Of a stretch of 33,362 bases of DNA, positions 16,346-25,237 are shown one piece after another. The notes under the pieces were generated by a model. The model had not been told where the DNA came from, did not search any database, and saw only the letters and a list, made by a program, of their open reading frames with translations. A program made the position numbers and the translations under genes. This DNA comes from Anaerolineae bacterium (GTDB taxonomy: Bacteria > Chloroflexota > Anaerolineae > B4-G1 > SLSP01). Within the stretch, counting starts at the first letter, position 1. Each line of letters starts with the position of its first letter. Where the stretch lies: the NCBI GenBank assembly GCA_016931315.1, contig JAFGFB010000028.1, positions 1-33,362 of the forward strand, read 5' to 3'.

Positions 16346-17578
16346 TTACGCCACAGACTCAGGTTCCTCAAAAATAGCGCGGGCCTCCTCTAAATAAGGT
16401 GCAATCTCAGCCTCAACTCTGCCTTTAGTCAGCAAATAGCGTGTCAATAGATGCTCAGGGGTAAGATCATCGGGGTCCAGACCGTTGAGACGATCACGGG
16501 CGGCGCGATCAATGTCGCGATTGATTTGCGCAAAGAAAGCCCCTTCCAGCAATGGCATTAACACAGCATCGCGCAACTGCGGTTCCTGATCCGGCGTCAT
16601 AACCACGATCAACCGTACTACCGCACCCTCCAAACGATGTCGGGCAACCTCACGACGTATAGCAGTCAACGGTTCCGGTTCCATGCGCACATCTACACGA
16701 AGCGTGTGAAAAGCTCGTGCTGGCAACTCAATGTAACGCCAATCTGCACGCCCCCGTTCCAGAACAATCCAACAGAAACCCTTAGGCTGCTGCTCCTCTC
16801 CAAAATCCACGCGCTCCAGGCTACCGGAGTAAACCACTGGAGGAAAAGCCGCAGGGTTCAAGTTCTGATGCTGGTGAATATGCCCCAGGGCCACATAATC
16901 CCACGTCGGATCAGCGATTGCGGAAAGCGGTACCGTCACATCCCGTCCCACCATGATATTGCGTTCAGAACCCCAATGCGCATTCTCCACCGAGAAATGC
17001 CCCAACAACACAGTCGGTATATCAGGGGCACACTGCGCCCCTAGCTGGCCCAGAATATCCACCAAAGCACCGCTGACAGCCTGATCCAACGCATCCCGAT
17101 TGAGGTGACGGTATTGCTCACGAGTGAGGAGTCGCTGGTAGACCGGAAAAGGCAGCGTTGCCACCTGTAATAAGCCATGACGGGTCTCCAGGCGCAACAG
17201 GCCCGGGTGATCTGCCACAATGACATGGGGAACTGCCAGTGTGCTGAAAATCTCCACACTGGAAGCCCGCTGCTCCATCAAAGGAATATCATGATTGCCC
17301 ACCAGAAGCACGGTGGGAATCGCGGCTTCAGATAAGCGCCGGATACGTTGCGCGAATTCGCGTTGGTGTGTAGGATTAGGGGTTCGCGTGCGGAAAGCGT
17401 CGCCCGCAAAGAGCACGGCATCCGCCTCTTGGGCAATGGCGTAGTCAACCACCTCGTCCATCCGCCGGAGGAAATCCACCACCCGCAGATTCAACCCCGT
17501 CTCAGGGTCCACACGCCCATAATTCTCCATCCCGATATGCAAGTCAGCGAAGTGCAGAATACGGATTGGCTCAGGCAC
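16346..17578 (-). CDS. sbcD: SbcD/Mre11-family exonuclease
   Basis: This protein of about 410 residues has the Mre11-type metallophosphoesterase motifs in order: FADLHIG, FAGDAFR, LLVGNHD, LGHFSVENAHW and LGHIHQHQ. It then has YSGSLERVDFGEE, characteristic of SbcD. With an SbcC ATPase it would trim DNA hairpins and double-strand ends. No sbcC follows in this window; the next gene encodes an unrelated secreted protein. The track start is TTG at 17590. I prefer GTG at 17578, which has GGGGG five bases upstream, giving a protein that begins MPEPIRILHF. It is the last gene of the deoA-dcd-MFS-ung-rpiB series. Confidence 0.92.
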   Translation of the reverse strand: MPEPIRILHFADLHIGMENYGRVDPETGLNLRVVDFLRRMDEVVDYAIAQEADAVLFAGDAFRTRTPNPTHQREFAQRIRRLSEAAIPTVLLVGNHDIPLMEQRASSVEIFSTLAVPHVIVADHPGLLRLETRHGLLQVATLPFPVYQRLLTREQYRHLNRDALDQAVSGALVDILGQLGAQCAPDIPTVLLGHFSVENAHWGSERNIMVGRDVTVPLSAIADPTWDYVALGHIHQHQNLNPAAFPPVVYSGSLERVDFGEEQQPKGFCWIVLERGRADWRYIELPARAFHTLRVDVRMEPEPLTAIRREVARHRLEGAVVRLIVVMTPDQEPQLRDAVLMPLLEGAFFAQINRDIDRAARDRLNGLDPDDLTPEHLLTRYLLTKGRVEAEIAPYLEEARAIFEEPESVA

Positions 17579-17614
17579 AGACACCCCCAAGAATAAGATA
17601 ATCTGCCCGCATCT

Positions 17615-18052
17615 CTATATCTGGCTCTCAATCTTCTCGACACGCAAACCGTGGCGTCCACCTTCGAAAGGGGTGGTCAGAAAGGCGTCCACAATCTCCA
17701 GCGCCAGACCAACGCCCACCACACGCCCACCCATCGCCAACACGTTGGCATTATTGTGTGCCCGTGCCATTCGAGCCATATAGGGATCCGTGCAAAGCGC
17801 CGCTCGCACTCCGCGAACCTTATTTGCCGCTATCGAAATACCGATGCCTGTGCCGCAGATCACAATCCCAAGGTCACCCAGACCGGCAAGCACATTGCTT
17901 CCTACCAGGTTCCCGTAATCGGGATAGTCCACGGAAGCGCCAGGATCATGGGTGCCGGCATCCTCCACCTCATGACCCAATGAGAGCAGATGCGCCTTCA
18001 CCGCCTCTTTGAGATCAAAGCCGGCATGATCTGAACCGATACAAATTCGCAT
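17615..18052 (-). CDS. rpiB: Ribose-5-phosphate isomerase B (RpiB/LacAB family)
   Basis: This 145-residue enzyme should interconvert ribulose 5-phosphate and ribose 5-phosphate. It has the usual length. It starts MRICIGSDHAGFDLKE. The active-site Cys66 lies in VICGTGIGISIAANK, and the phosphate-binding stretch includes RAALCTDPYMARMARAHNNANVLAMGGR. GGAGGTGA stands a few bases before the ATG. It lies 12 bases after ung and about 36 before sbcD. Its place next to pyrimidine nucleoside phosphorylase suggests recycling of pentose phosphates from nucleosides. A related sugar-phosphate isomerase activity cannot be excluded. Confidence 0.95.
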   Translation of the reverse strand: MRICIGSDHAGFDLKEAVKAHLLSLGHEVEDAGTHDPGASVDYPDYGNLVGSNVLAGLGDLGIVICGTGIGISIAANKVRGVRAALCTDPYMARMARAHNNANVLAMGGRVVGVGLALEIVDAFLTTPFEGGRHGLRVEKIESQI

Positions 18053-18064
18053 ACGGTCACCTCC

Positions 18065-18739
18065 CTACCACGTGATTTCCCATCCATTATGAGCGCGCAA
18101 CCAGGCATTCGCGCGCGAGAAATGCCCACAACCCAAGAAACCCCGATATGCTGAGAGTGGCGAAGGATGCGGCGCTTCCAGGACCAAATGCCCGTGCTCA
18201 GCGATCAAAACACGCTTAGATTGTGCATAGGCGCCCCACAGCATGAACACCAATCCCTCACGTTGCTCGCTCAATGCGGCGATGATTCCATCGGTGAGTG
18301 TTTCCCATCCCAAACACCGGTGTGATCCTGGTCTACCCGCAGCTACGGTAAGCACCGCATTGAGAAGCAGCACCCCCTGATCAGCCCAGCGTGTCAGGTC
18401 GGTAGAGAATTGCGGCGCTGCGCCCGCATAAATATCGCGCGCAACTTCCCGGAAAATGTTACGCAACGAAGGCGGAGCCGGCATCCCTTCAGGCACGGAA
18501 AACGCCAGCCCATCTGCTTGTCCCGGACCGTGATAGGGGTCCTGTCCCACAATCACCACCCGCACCTTTTCGAAAGGGGTGCGCTCCAACGCATAGAAAA
18601 TGCGTTCCACTGCCGGGTACACGATTTCCTGCTCCCGCCGCGCAGCAACAGCATCGAGAAGCTGTAAGTGAAGCCCTGCCTCGAATAAGGGCGTTGTATC
18701 CCGCCAGCCATCCAGGAAGCCCAAAGTTGCGGCGCCCAT
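18065..18739 (-). CDS. ung: Uracil-DNA glycosylase, family 1
   Basis: This 224-residue base-excision repair enzyme removes uracil from DNA. The water-activating motif GQDPYHGPGQADGLAFSV begins at residue 65, with Asp67 as the catalytic residue. LLLNAVLTV follows, and the minor-groove loop HPSPLSAYRGF lies at 191-201. Both are hallmark family-1 sequences and the length is normal. The gene begins seven bases after the MFS stop and is followed by rpiB. It sits three genes downstream of deoA and two downstream of dcd, whose product makes dUTP, so this operon both raises and repairs uracil. Confidence 0.97.
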   Translation of the reverse strand: MGAATLGFLDGWRDTTPLFEAGLHLQLLDAVAARREQEIVYPAVERIFYALERTPFEKVRVVIVGQDPYHGPGQADGLAFSVPEGMPAPPSLRNIFREVARDIYAGAAPQFSTDLTRWADQGVLLLNAVLTVAAGRPGSHRCLGWETLTDGIIAALSEQREGLVFMLWGAYAQSKRVLIAEHGHLVLEAPHPSPLSAYRGFLGCGHFSRANAWLRAHNGWEITW

Positions 18740-18746
18740 CTGCTAA

Positions 18747-20105
18747 CTACTCGCTGCTCGGAGCATCCGGCTCACTATCGTGATCCGGGATCAAAAGTTC
18801 CGCATCACGGATGATTGGGAAAAGATACCCACCGAGGCCCACGGCGAGCGCCGCCAGGCCAAAAATGAAGAACATCAAGCCAATTCCCGCACCCGGACCA
18901 GTGCCCACAAGCTTGCCAAATATCGGCGCCCACGCGCCGCCCTCGCGCATCGCCGGTTCAAAAACCCGATCTGCCAAGGGCCCGGCCAGCAGTGCAGCTA
19001 AAGGCGTAACGAACCACGCAATCAACCGCCGAGTGCCAAAAACCCGCCCTTGAATATCAGGCTCGACCTTAGCTTGCCAAATAGCCTGATTGGAGCCGTT
19101 AATGAGCGGACTGAAAGCACTCCCCAGAAACAGCCCAACGACCCAGAAGGGCAACGACTGTCCCACCCCAAGCAACACCATGCCAAACAAAGCCGTACCG
19201 GCCCAGCCAATCAACACGCCGTGCACGCGACGCTTGAAGCCTCCCCAGGCGCTCATCACGATGCCGCCCAACAACGCTCCCAGCGCCCCTGCCGAATTCA
19301 CCGTGCCAAACATTTGCGCATTGTTGCCCGTGCGTCCCAGAATCATCGCCGAAAAGACAGAATATCCCAGATTATGGAATAGATTCCCGAACAGGAACAC
19401 CAGCTGTAAACCTAACAGGCTTGAACGGCGGAAAATATATCCGAAACCCATCAACGCTTCTTTGAAGAAGTTGCCGCGCGCCGCAGCGCCAGCCTGCGAT
19501 TGCGCGGGCTGCGGAATACGGCTTAACAACAACACCGTAATCGCCACACTCGCCGTACAGAGGTCCACAGCCAACAACCCGGAGACGCCCAGCGGTCCGA
19601 TAAGCGCCCCGGCAAGAATAGGCGCAATAATGCCGGAAGCCGACCCCGCAGTCTCAAGCATCGCGTTGGCGCGCGTGTACTGCGATTTGTGCAGCATCGT
19701 CGAAATTGCCGCCGAATAAGCGGGCCACTGAAAGCCATTCATAATCCCGCCAATCAGCGCCATCACGTAGAGATGCCAGATTTCCAGAGACCCACTCAAA
19801 TACAGGAACAGGATAATCAGCGAAGTGACCGCCGCAGTCAGGTCGCTCAGCAACATCATCAGCTTACGGTTCGCGCGATCCACAATAGCGCCAATGAAGG
19901 GGCCTAACAGCATCATGGGCGTGACAAAGAAGAAACCCACCATTGCCAACGGCGTCGCCTGCCCCGTCTCGCCATAAGCCCAGAAGGTGAGCGCAAAACC
20001 ACTCATCGCCGTGCCAAATAGCGAAAGTACCTGGCTCAACCAGATGATGGTGAAGGTGCGCATCCCGGTGTTCTGGGATTCAGAAGGTACCTGATTCAAG
20101 TGCAC
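18747..20105 (-). CDS. MFS permease, EntS/MFS_3-like
   Basis: This 452-residue membrane protein has about 12 predicted helices. Motif-A-like loops appear as GAIVDRANRKLMM and, less clearly, in the second half. It resembles the MFS_3 group (exporters such as EntS and macrolide-type pumps) through GMRTFTIIWLSQVLSLFGTAMS and the QWPAYSAAISTMLHKSQYTRANAM stretch after helix 4. Substrate is unknown; its place among nucleotide genes does not by itself make it a nucleoside carrier. The track start is GTG at 20105, three bases after GGAGG. TTG at 20099 has better spacing, and ATG at 20063 is also possible. The dcd stop lies nine bases upstream. Confidence 0.87.
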   Translation of the reverse strand: MHLNQVPSESQNTGMRTFTIIWLSQVLSLFGTAMSGFALTFWAYGETGQATPLAMVGFFFVTPMMLLGPFIGAIVDRANRKLMMLLSDLTAAVTSLIILFLYLSGSLEIWHLYVMALIGGIMNGFQWPAYSAAISTMLHKSQYTRANAMLETAGSASGIIAPILAGALIGPLGVSGLLAVDLCTASVAITVLLLSRIPQPAQSQAGAAARGNFFKEALMGFGYIFRRSSLLGLQLVFLFGNLFHNLGYSVFSAMILGRTGNNAQMFGTVNSAGALGALLGGIVMSAWGGFKRRVHGVLIGWAGTALFGMVLLGVGQSLPFWVVGLFLGSAFSPLINGSNQAIWQAKVEPDIQGRVFGTRRLIAWFVTPLAALLAGPLADRVFEPAMREGGAWAPIFGKLVGTGPGAGIGLMFFIFGLAALAVGLGGYLFPIIRDAELLIPDHDSEPDAPSSE

Positions 20106-20114
20106 TACCCTCCG

Positions 20115-20675
20115 CTACAGCCGTGGCAACACCACCCCAGTCTGCCCTTGATATTTGCCTTTTTTATCGGCATACGAGATTTCACATGGCTCATCACCCT
20201 CGAAAAACAACACCTGCGCAATCCCCTCATTGGCGTAGATTTTAGCCGGCAGCGGCGTGGTGTTACTTATCTCAATGGTAATGAAACCATGCCATCCCGG
20301 CTCCAGGGGTGTGAAATTCGTCACGATACCACACCTGGCGTAGGTTGATTTTCCCAACACCGCGCCCAATACATTCCGCGGCATTCGAATATACTCCAGA
20401 CTACGTGCAAGGGCGAAAGAATTCGGCGGGATAATACAGATATCTCCCACAAAATCAATCATGGCATGAGAGTCAATTCCCTTAGGGTCCACCACCGTCA
20501 AGTTGCCCACACCCGGGGTGAAAACCTTGAATTCATTGGCAACCCGGATATCATAACCATAGGAAGAAAGGCCAAAAGAAATGATGCCGTTACGCATCTG
20601 CCCATCGAAGAACGGATCAATCATCTGCTGTTCGATTGCAACTTTACGAATCCAATGATCAGGTTTGAGTCCCAT
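20115..20675 (-). CDS. dcd: dCTP deaminase
   Basis: This 186-residue trimeric enzyme of the dUTPase fold deaminates dCTP to dUTP, feeding dTMP synthesis. [20 protein letters not shown] near residue 108 and the following [10 protein letters not shown], with the catalytic-type Glu at about 135, are diagnostic. SYGYDIRV and the C-terminal KGKYQGQ tail, which closes over the nucleotide, are also present. Some family members are bifunctional and continue to dUMP; I cannot decide this from sequence. No separate dUTPase gene lies in the window. The gene starts 19 bases after deoA. Confidence 0.96.
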   Translation of the reverse strand: MGLKPDHWIRKVAIEQQMIDPFFDGQMRNGIISFGLSSYGYDIRVANEFKVFTPGVGNLTVVDPKGIDSHAMIDFVGDICIIPPNSFALARSLEYIRMPRNVLGAVLGKSTYARCGIVTNFTPLEPGWHGFITIEISNTTPLPAKIYANEGIAQVLFFEGDEPCEISYADKKGKYQGQTGVVLPRL

Positions 20676-20694
20676 AGCGTCAAATACTCTCCCT

Positions 20695-21999
20695 TTAGTT
20701 CACCCGTTTATAGAACAATGGCAAAGGTTCAACCGGCGACTCCGAAAAGGTCAATGCCGCCAGTATCCGCCGTTTCGCCTCAGCGCAGCGAGCCTCATCA
20801 TTGGCGTGGATAGTGAACAGCGGTTCCCCCGCGGTGATCCACTCTCCCACCTTGAGGTGTAGCATTAGCCCTACCGCATGGTCTACCGGGTCACCTTTTT
20901 GCAGGCGTCCCCCGCCAAGCCCTACCGTTGCCATACCAATCTCATCGGTCTGGACCCGCGCAAGATAGCCACTTGCAGGGGCAGTAATCACACGCACAAT
21001 GCGTGCCGCCGGGAAGCGCTGCGGCTCATCAAGATAGCGCACGTCACCACCTTGAGCAATCACCATCTGCCGGAATTTCTGCCATGCCGCCCCGGAATCA
21101 ATCGCTTGCTCCACCAACGCTCGTCCCTGCACGGCATCTTGAGCCTGCCCGCCCAGAGCTAACAGCTCACCACCCACTACCAGACAATGCTCCAGAAAAT
21201 CCTGCGGGCCAGCGCCATGCAAAGTATCAATTGCCTCACGCACTTCCAGGCTATTGCCCACAGCCCAACCCAGAGGCTGATTCATATCAGAAAGCAATGC
21301 CACCACCTTGCGCCCCACCTCATTGCCAATGCGCACCATACTCTCTGCCAGCCGTTCCGCATCCTCGACCGTTTTCATGAAGGCGCCGCTGCCGGTTTTG
21401 ACGTCCAACACAATGGCATCCGCCCCAGCCGCGATCTTTTTGCTCATCACGGAACTAACGATCAAGGGCAAGCTCGGCACTGTACCAGTTACATCACGCA
21501 GCGCATAAAGTTTACCATCCGCAGGCGCCAGATTGACACTCTGCCCAGCGAGCACAAAGCCGATTTCCCGCAGCTGTTGCTTGAACTCCGCAACGGAAAG
21601 GTCGCAGTGAAAACCAGGGATAGACTCGAGCTTATCCAGTGTTCCACCAGAGAAGCCCAATCCGCGCCCCGACATTTTCCCTACCGGCAATCCGCACGCT
21701 GCGACCGCGGGGCCAATCACCAAAGACACTTTATCTCCGACGCCACCCGTGGAGTGCTTGTCTACGACAAAAGGTGCAGCGTCCGTGAGGTCCAACATCT
21801 CCCCCGAATGCGCCATTGACAGAGTAAGGTCACGGGTCTCCTGATCACTCATACCACGGAGCATGATTGCCATCAGCAAAGATGAAGCCTGGTAATCGGG
21901 AATAGTTCCATCGGCATAGCCCTGCACGAAGAAATCAATCTCCGCGGTACTCAATACCTTACCATCGCGCTTCTTCTCGATAATCTCAACCATTCGCAT
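20695..21999 (-). CDS. deoA: Pyrimidine-nucleoside/thymidine phosphorylase
   Basis: This 434-residue enzyme splits thymidine, deoxyuridine or uridine with phosphate. It shows the glycosyltransferase-family motifs [17 protein letters not shown] (phosphate and metal binding) and [20 protein letters not shown]. It also has [10 protein letters not shown] and a C-terminal barrel-sandwich domain. The family signature usually reads GRGLGHTGGT; here it reads GFSGGT, a change beside the active site. Length fits bacterial PyNP or DeoA; the two are hard to separate, so the symbol is provisional. AGGAGG stands nine bases before the ATG. It is the first gene of the six-gene minus-strand run. Confidence 0.94.
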   Translation of the reverse strand: MRMVEIIEKKRDGKVLSTAEIDFFVQGYADGTIPDYQASSLLMAIMLRGMSDQETRDLTLSMAHSGEMLDLTDAAPFVVDKHSTGGVGDKVSLVIGPAVAACGLPVGKMSGRGLGFSGGTLDKLESIPGFHCDLSVAEFKQQLREIGFVLAGQSVNLAPADGKLYALRDVTGTVPSLPLIVSSVMSKKIAAGADAIVLDVKTGSGAFMKTVEDAERLAESMVRIGNEVGRKVVALLSDMNQPLGWAVGNSLEVREAIDTLHGAGPQDFLEHCLVVGGELLALGGQAQDAVQGRALVEQAIDSGAAWQKFRQMVIAQGGDVRYLDEPQRFPAARIVRVITAPASGYLARVQTDEIGMATVGLGGGRLQKGDPVDHAVGLMLHLKVGEWITAGEPLFTIHANDEARCAEAKRRILAALTFSESPVEPLPLFYKRVN

Positions 22000-22317
22000 T
22001 GCAAATTCCTCCTGAAAACATGGCGCTATTTTGGCGTGTCAATCCCACTCTAAACCAATCCCCACCGCTGAACAGATACGACAAGGATGCACGTCTTCGT
22101 TCTGGCGTATATGACGCCGTTGGGGAGAACGGTAATCCCAGATGATGCAAAAAACAGATTCATTGTACCCCATACAAAGAAGAAAACAAGAGCGGGGAAA
22201 AAAGGAAGTATCCAGCGTTCTCCCGCATTTGTGGTACAATTTAGATAATCGAAAGACAAATATCATACACTGACGTGCCTTCAGGCAGCAGCATTTGAAC
22301 AAGGGCAAAGGATCAAA
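22000..22317. other. Intergenic gap between deoA and the response regulator
   Basis: This 318-base divergent gap must hold promoters for both directions. I see A-rich stretches (22185-22205) and TACAAT at 22235-22240, 78 bases before the regulator ATG, but no convincing -35 box. No RNA fold, repeat or ORF stands out; the two 69- and 89-residue ORFs in the track look like chance. Confidence 0.5.
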
Positions 22318-22707
22318 ATGGGCAAGATCATGGTGGTAGACGACAATACGGTAATGTTAGGATTCATGACCACCTTATTAGAATTGGAAGATTATGAGGC
22401 CGTCACAGTATCACGGCCCGAAGACATCATTCCGGCCACACTGACTGAACAGCCTGATGTCATCATCATGGATGTACATCTAGCAGAGCAGGACACCCTG
22501 GCCATCCTAAAAGAGCTCAAAAGCGATCCCCAACTGACGACAATTCCTATCATCGCGGTCTCCGGTATGGATCGCAGTGAAGAGTGTCAGGCTATCGGTG
22601 TTGACGAGTTCATGCTCAAACCCTTTATGCCTGCCAAACTCCTTGAGAAAATCGAGCAACTACGACAATCGCGCCTCAAAAATCAGATGGCAGCAGGCTG
22701 CTCGTAG
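22318..22707 (+). CDS. Receiver-only response regulator (CheY-like)
   Basis: This 129-residue protein is a single receiver domain. The acidic pair is in MVVDDN, the phosphoacceptor Asp52 in IIMDVHL, Ser82 in AVSGMD takes the Thr/Ser switch position, and Lys101 is in LKPF. It has no DNA-binding or enzyme output domain, so it should act by binding a partner or passing phosphate on. No histidine kinase lies in the window. AAGGATC precedes the ATG. The PHP-AlbA gene begins 68 bases downstream on the same strand, so a functional link is possible but unproven. Confidence 0.92.
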   Translation: MGKIMVVDDNTVMLGFMTTLLELEDYEAVTVSRPEDIIPATLTEQPDVIIMDVHLAEQDTLAILKELKSDPQLTTIPIIAVSGMDRSEECQAIGVDEFMLKPFMPAKLLEKIEQLRQSRLKNQMAAGCS

Positions 22708-22775
22708 TCCTCGCAGGAATGTTTCCTCACTAGGAACGCGCGCGATAAACAATTCATTCTCGGAACAGGAAATCT

Positions 22776-24530
22776 ATGGCTCGTAAAAGACGCAAAAAGA
22801 CGCCACTTAACGATCAGTGGTACAAGATGGACTTACATTTACACACCCCTGCCTCCTCGGACTTTCAACAGGAAGGCGTCACGTACCTCGAGTTGCTCAA
22901 GGAAGCGGAACGCAAAAACCTGGACATCATCGCTTTCACCGACCATAACACGGTCAATGGTTACAAGACGATGGTGGAGGAAATTGATGACCTGGAGCTA
23001 CTGGAGCGCCTGGGAAGACTTACACCCGATGAGGAACAACGCTTACAGGAGTACCGGCGTCTACTCGGAAAAATACTGGTTCTTAAAGGCTTCGAGTTCA
23101 CCGCGACCTTTGGATTTCATATCCTTGGCATCTTACCGCCCAAAACAAGCATCCGCGATCTCGAATTTCTGCTGCTGCAATTAGGCTTGCCCCCCGACAA
23201 ACTCGATAGCGGAGCCACCGATATGGGTGCAACCACGGATGTCCTCAGCGCCTATCAAATTATCAATGAAGCAGGCGGCATCGTTATTGGGGCACATGCC
23301 AACTCTAATCACGGCGTTGCGCTACAGGGAATGCGATTTGGTGGGCAGACCCGCATCGCCTTTACACAAGACGAAAACCTTCACGCGCTTGAGGTGACGG
23401 ACCTTGACCGGCAGGGAAAAAACACTACCGCACGTTTCTTCGATGGTTCGAAGCCCGAATATCCCCGCCGCATGCGCTGTGTTCAAGGCTCCGACTCACA
23501 CCGTCTCACACGTGACCCACAAAATCCCAAAAATCTTGGCTTAGGTGATCGAGTCACGGAAATATTGCTCCCCGAACTGAGTTTTGAGGCGCTGTATGCC
23601 GTTTTCAATGGCGAGGACTTCGCCTGTACTCGGCCATATCGCGCCGAGGCACGCCCCTTTGATTATATCCAGGCAGCCCGCGAGGAAGGTCCCAATATCG
23701 TGCAGGATTTCCACCAGCATTACAGCAAACGCGGCGGCTTCATGGATGCCATTGTTGCCGATGTTTGCGCGTTTGCCAACACCAATGGCGGGGCGCTCTA
23801 CATCGGGGTACCCGAAGATCCCCGCAAACCACCCACAGGCCTGGGCAATGCGCCGACGCGAGTGCTCAATCAGCTCCGCGGCGAAATCGAGACCCGTATC
23901 ACCCCCGCGCTCCCCGTAACGGTAGATTTACAGGATACATTCGGGATGAAAGTTGCGCGCATTACCATACCGCGAGGCAATGAAACCCCCTATACCGTAG
24001 ACGATAGCAAAATCTACCTGCGCAGTGAGGCTGAAACAACCTTAGCCGTGCGCGATGAAATTGTTACCATGGTTAAACGCAGTCTGGAAGTCGAAGGGCA
24101 GGTCTCGTCAATACCTGTCCCCACCCCTCTAACACCTGCACCGGCGACAACTACCGAGTTACTTCAACCATCTTCCGCTTCAGATGCGCTTTCAGCGCCG
24201 CGAACCGGTGTTGAAATTGCCGATGTTGAGGTGCGCCGCGGAACCCGCTACTACACCATGCGTGACCTGCGTAATGGCAACCTGGTGAAAAACGTAACCC
24301 TACGCTCCGCACGCCATCTCTGGCGCTATGCCATTGAGGAGAACGAGAAGAACCCAGTCAATCCGGCGCAGATACGCTGGTTGGGGGATGTAGGCCTGTG
24401 GAAACGCAGAGCGCACGGCAACCTCACCCGCTTTGATCTGGTGCAGCGTGACGGCGCCACACTACGCGTCTATTATGGGGTGACTGAGGAGGGATTGCAC
24501 GGACCCTGGAATACCCTGGTGGGGGAATAA
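22776..24530 (+). CDS. PHP phosphoesterase fused to AlbA/Schlafen-like domain
   Basis: This 584-residue protein begins with a highly basic N-terminus (MARKRRKKTP). Its PHP domain keeps metal-binding motifs MDLHLHT (residues 18-24), FTDHN (54-58), HANSNHG (174-180) and QGSDSHR (237-243). About residues 308-430 match an AlbA_2/Schlafen-type domain, with VCAFANTNGGALYIGV as its signature. A Pro/Thr/Ser linker (about 440-490) leads to a conserved-looking C-terminal module of about 90 residues containing RSARHLWRYAI and VYYGVTEEGLHGPW. PHP domains hydrolyse phosphoesters and AlbA domains bind or cleave nucleic acid. A nucleic-acid-directed hydrolase is therefore likely, but its substrate is unknown. 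Confidence 0.85.
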   Translation: MARKRRKKTPLNDQWYKMDLHLHTPASSDFQQEGVTYLELLKEAERKNLDIIAFTDHNTVNGYKTMVEEIDDLELLERLGRLTPDEEQRLQEYRRLLGKILVLKGFEFTATFGFHILGILPPKTSIRDLEFLLLQLGLPPDKLDSGATDMGATTDVLSAYQIINEAGGIVIGAHANSNHGVALQGMRFGGQTRIAFTQDENLHALEVTDLDRQGKNTTARFFDGSKPEYPRRMRCVQGSDSHRLTRDPQNPKNLGLGDRVTEILLPELSFEALYAVFNGEDFACTRPYRAEARPFDYIQAAREEGPNIVQDFHQHYSKRGGFMDAIVADVCAFANTNGGALYIGVPEDPRKPPTGLGNAPTRVLNQLRGEIETRITPALPVTVDLQDTFGMKVARITIPRGNETPYTVDDSKIYLRSEAETTLAVRDEIVTMVKRSLEVEGQVSSIPVPTPLTPAPATTTELLQPSSASDALSAPRTGVEIADVEVRRGTRYYTMRDLRNGNLVKNVTLRSARHLWRYAIEENEKNPVNPAQIRWLGDVGLWKRRAHGNLTRFDLVQRDGATLRVYYGVTEEGLHGPWNTLVGE

Positions 24531-24596
24531 CGGCGCGAGGCAATCTCCTTCTCCTGGCTCAACGCCCGCAACATCCGCAAGCCCTCAAAAAGGAAT

Positions 24597-25148
24597 ATGA
24601 TCTTGGAAAGATTCACTCAATCCCCGCAGGTAGCCATCCTCACCGCAAGCGATCGCGCAGCTGCGGGCGTATATACAGATGCAAGCGGACCAGCACTACG
24701 GGAGCTGGTCACGGGCGCCTTGGGGGCGAAGGTGGTGGTCTCGAGCATATTGCCGGATGATCGGGAGCGGCTCGCAGAGCAGCTTCGAGCCTGGGCGGAC
24801 ACTGGTGCTGAAGGTGCATCTCTCGACCTGATTCTCGTCACAGGCGGCACGGGCTTTGCCCCGCGAGATGTCACACCCGAGGCTACCCGCGACGTGATTG
24901 AAAAAGAGGCCCCAGGGCTGGCGGAAGCAATGCGCATGGCATCTCTGCAGCAAACACCCCATGCCATGCTTTCACGCGCAGTCTGTGGCATTCGCGGGCG
25001 AACGCTCATCATCAATTTGCCAGGCAGCCCACGCGGCGCCACCGAAAATCTTCGGGCAATTCTACCTGCCCTACCTCACGCGATTGCTTTGCTACGCGAG
25101 GCGCCAACCAGTGAAGTGAGCCACATAGCCCATACCCATTTGACCTAG
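24597..25148 (+). CDS. MogA/MoaB-type molybdopterin adenylyltransferase-like protein
   Basis: This 183-residue protein of the MoCF-binding family should bind molybdopterin and, if MogA-like, adenylate it before metal insertion. It starts VAILTASDRAAAGVYTDASG, then has LDLILVTGGTGFAPRDVTPEAT and LIINLPGSPRGATENL, the defining motifs. Fusion or pairing with other moa genes is not seen; the next gene is nnr, 89 bases on. AAGGA stands before the ATG. The choice between MogA and MoaB function cannot be made by eye, so no symbol is given. Confidence 0.93.
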   Translation: MILERFTQSPQVAILTASDRAAAGVYTDASGPALRELVTGALGAKVVVSSILPDDRERLAEQLRAWADTGAEGASLDLILVTGGTGFAPRDVTPEATRDVIEKEAPGLAEAMRMASLQQTPHAMLSRAVCGIRGRTLIINLPGSPRGATENLRAILPALPHAIALLREAPTSEVSHIAHTHLT

Positions 25149-25237
25149 TCTCAAAAGTGCAACACAGAGACTCGCAACAGCGAAACTCGCCCTCGAAAAA
25201 TGCCTTGCTTTCTATTCAAGCTTGGAGAAATGCCAGT

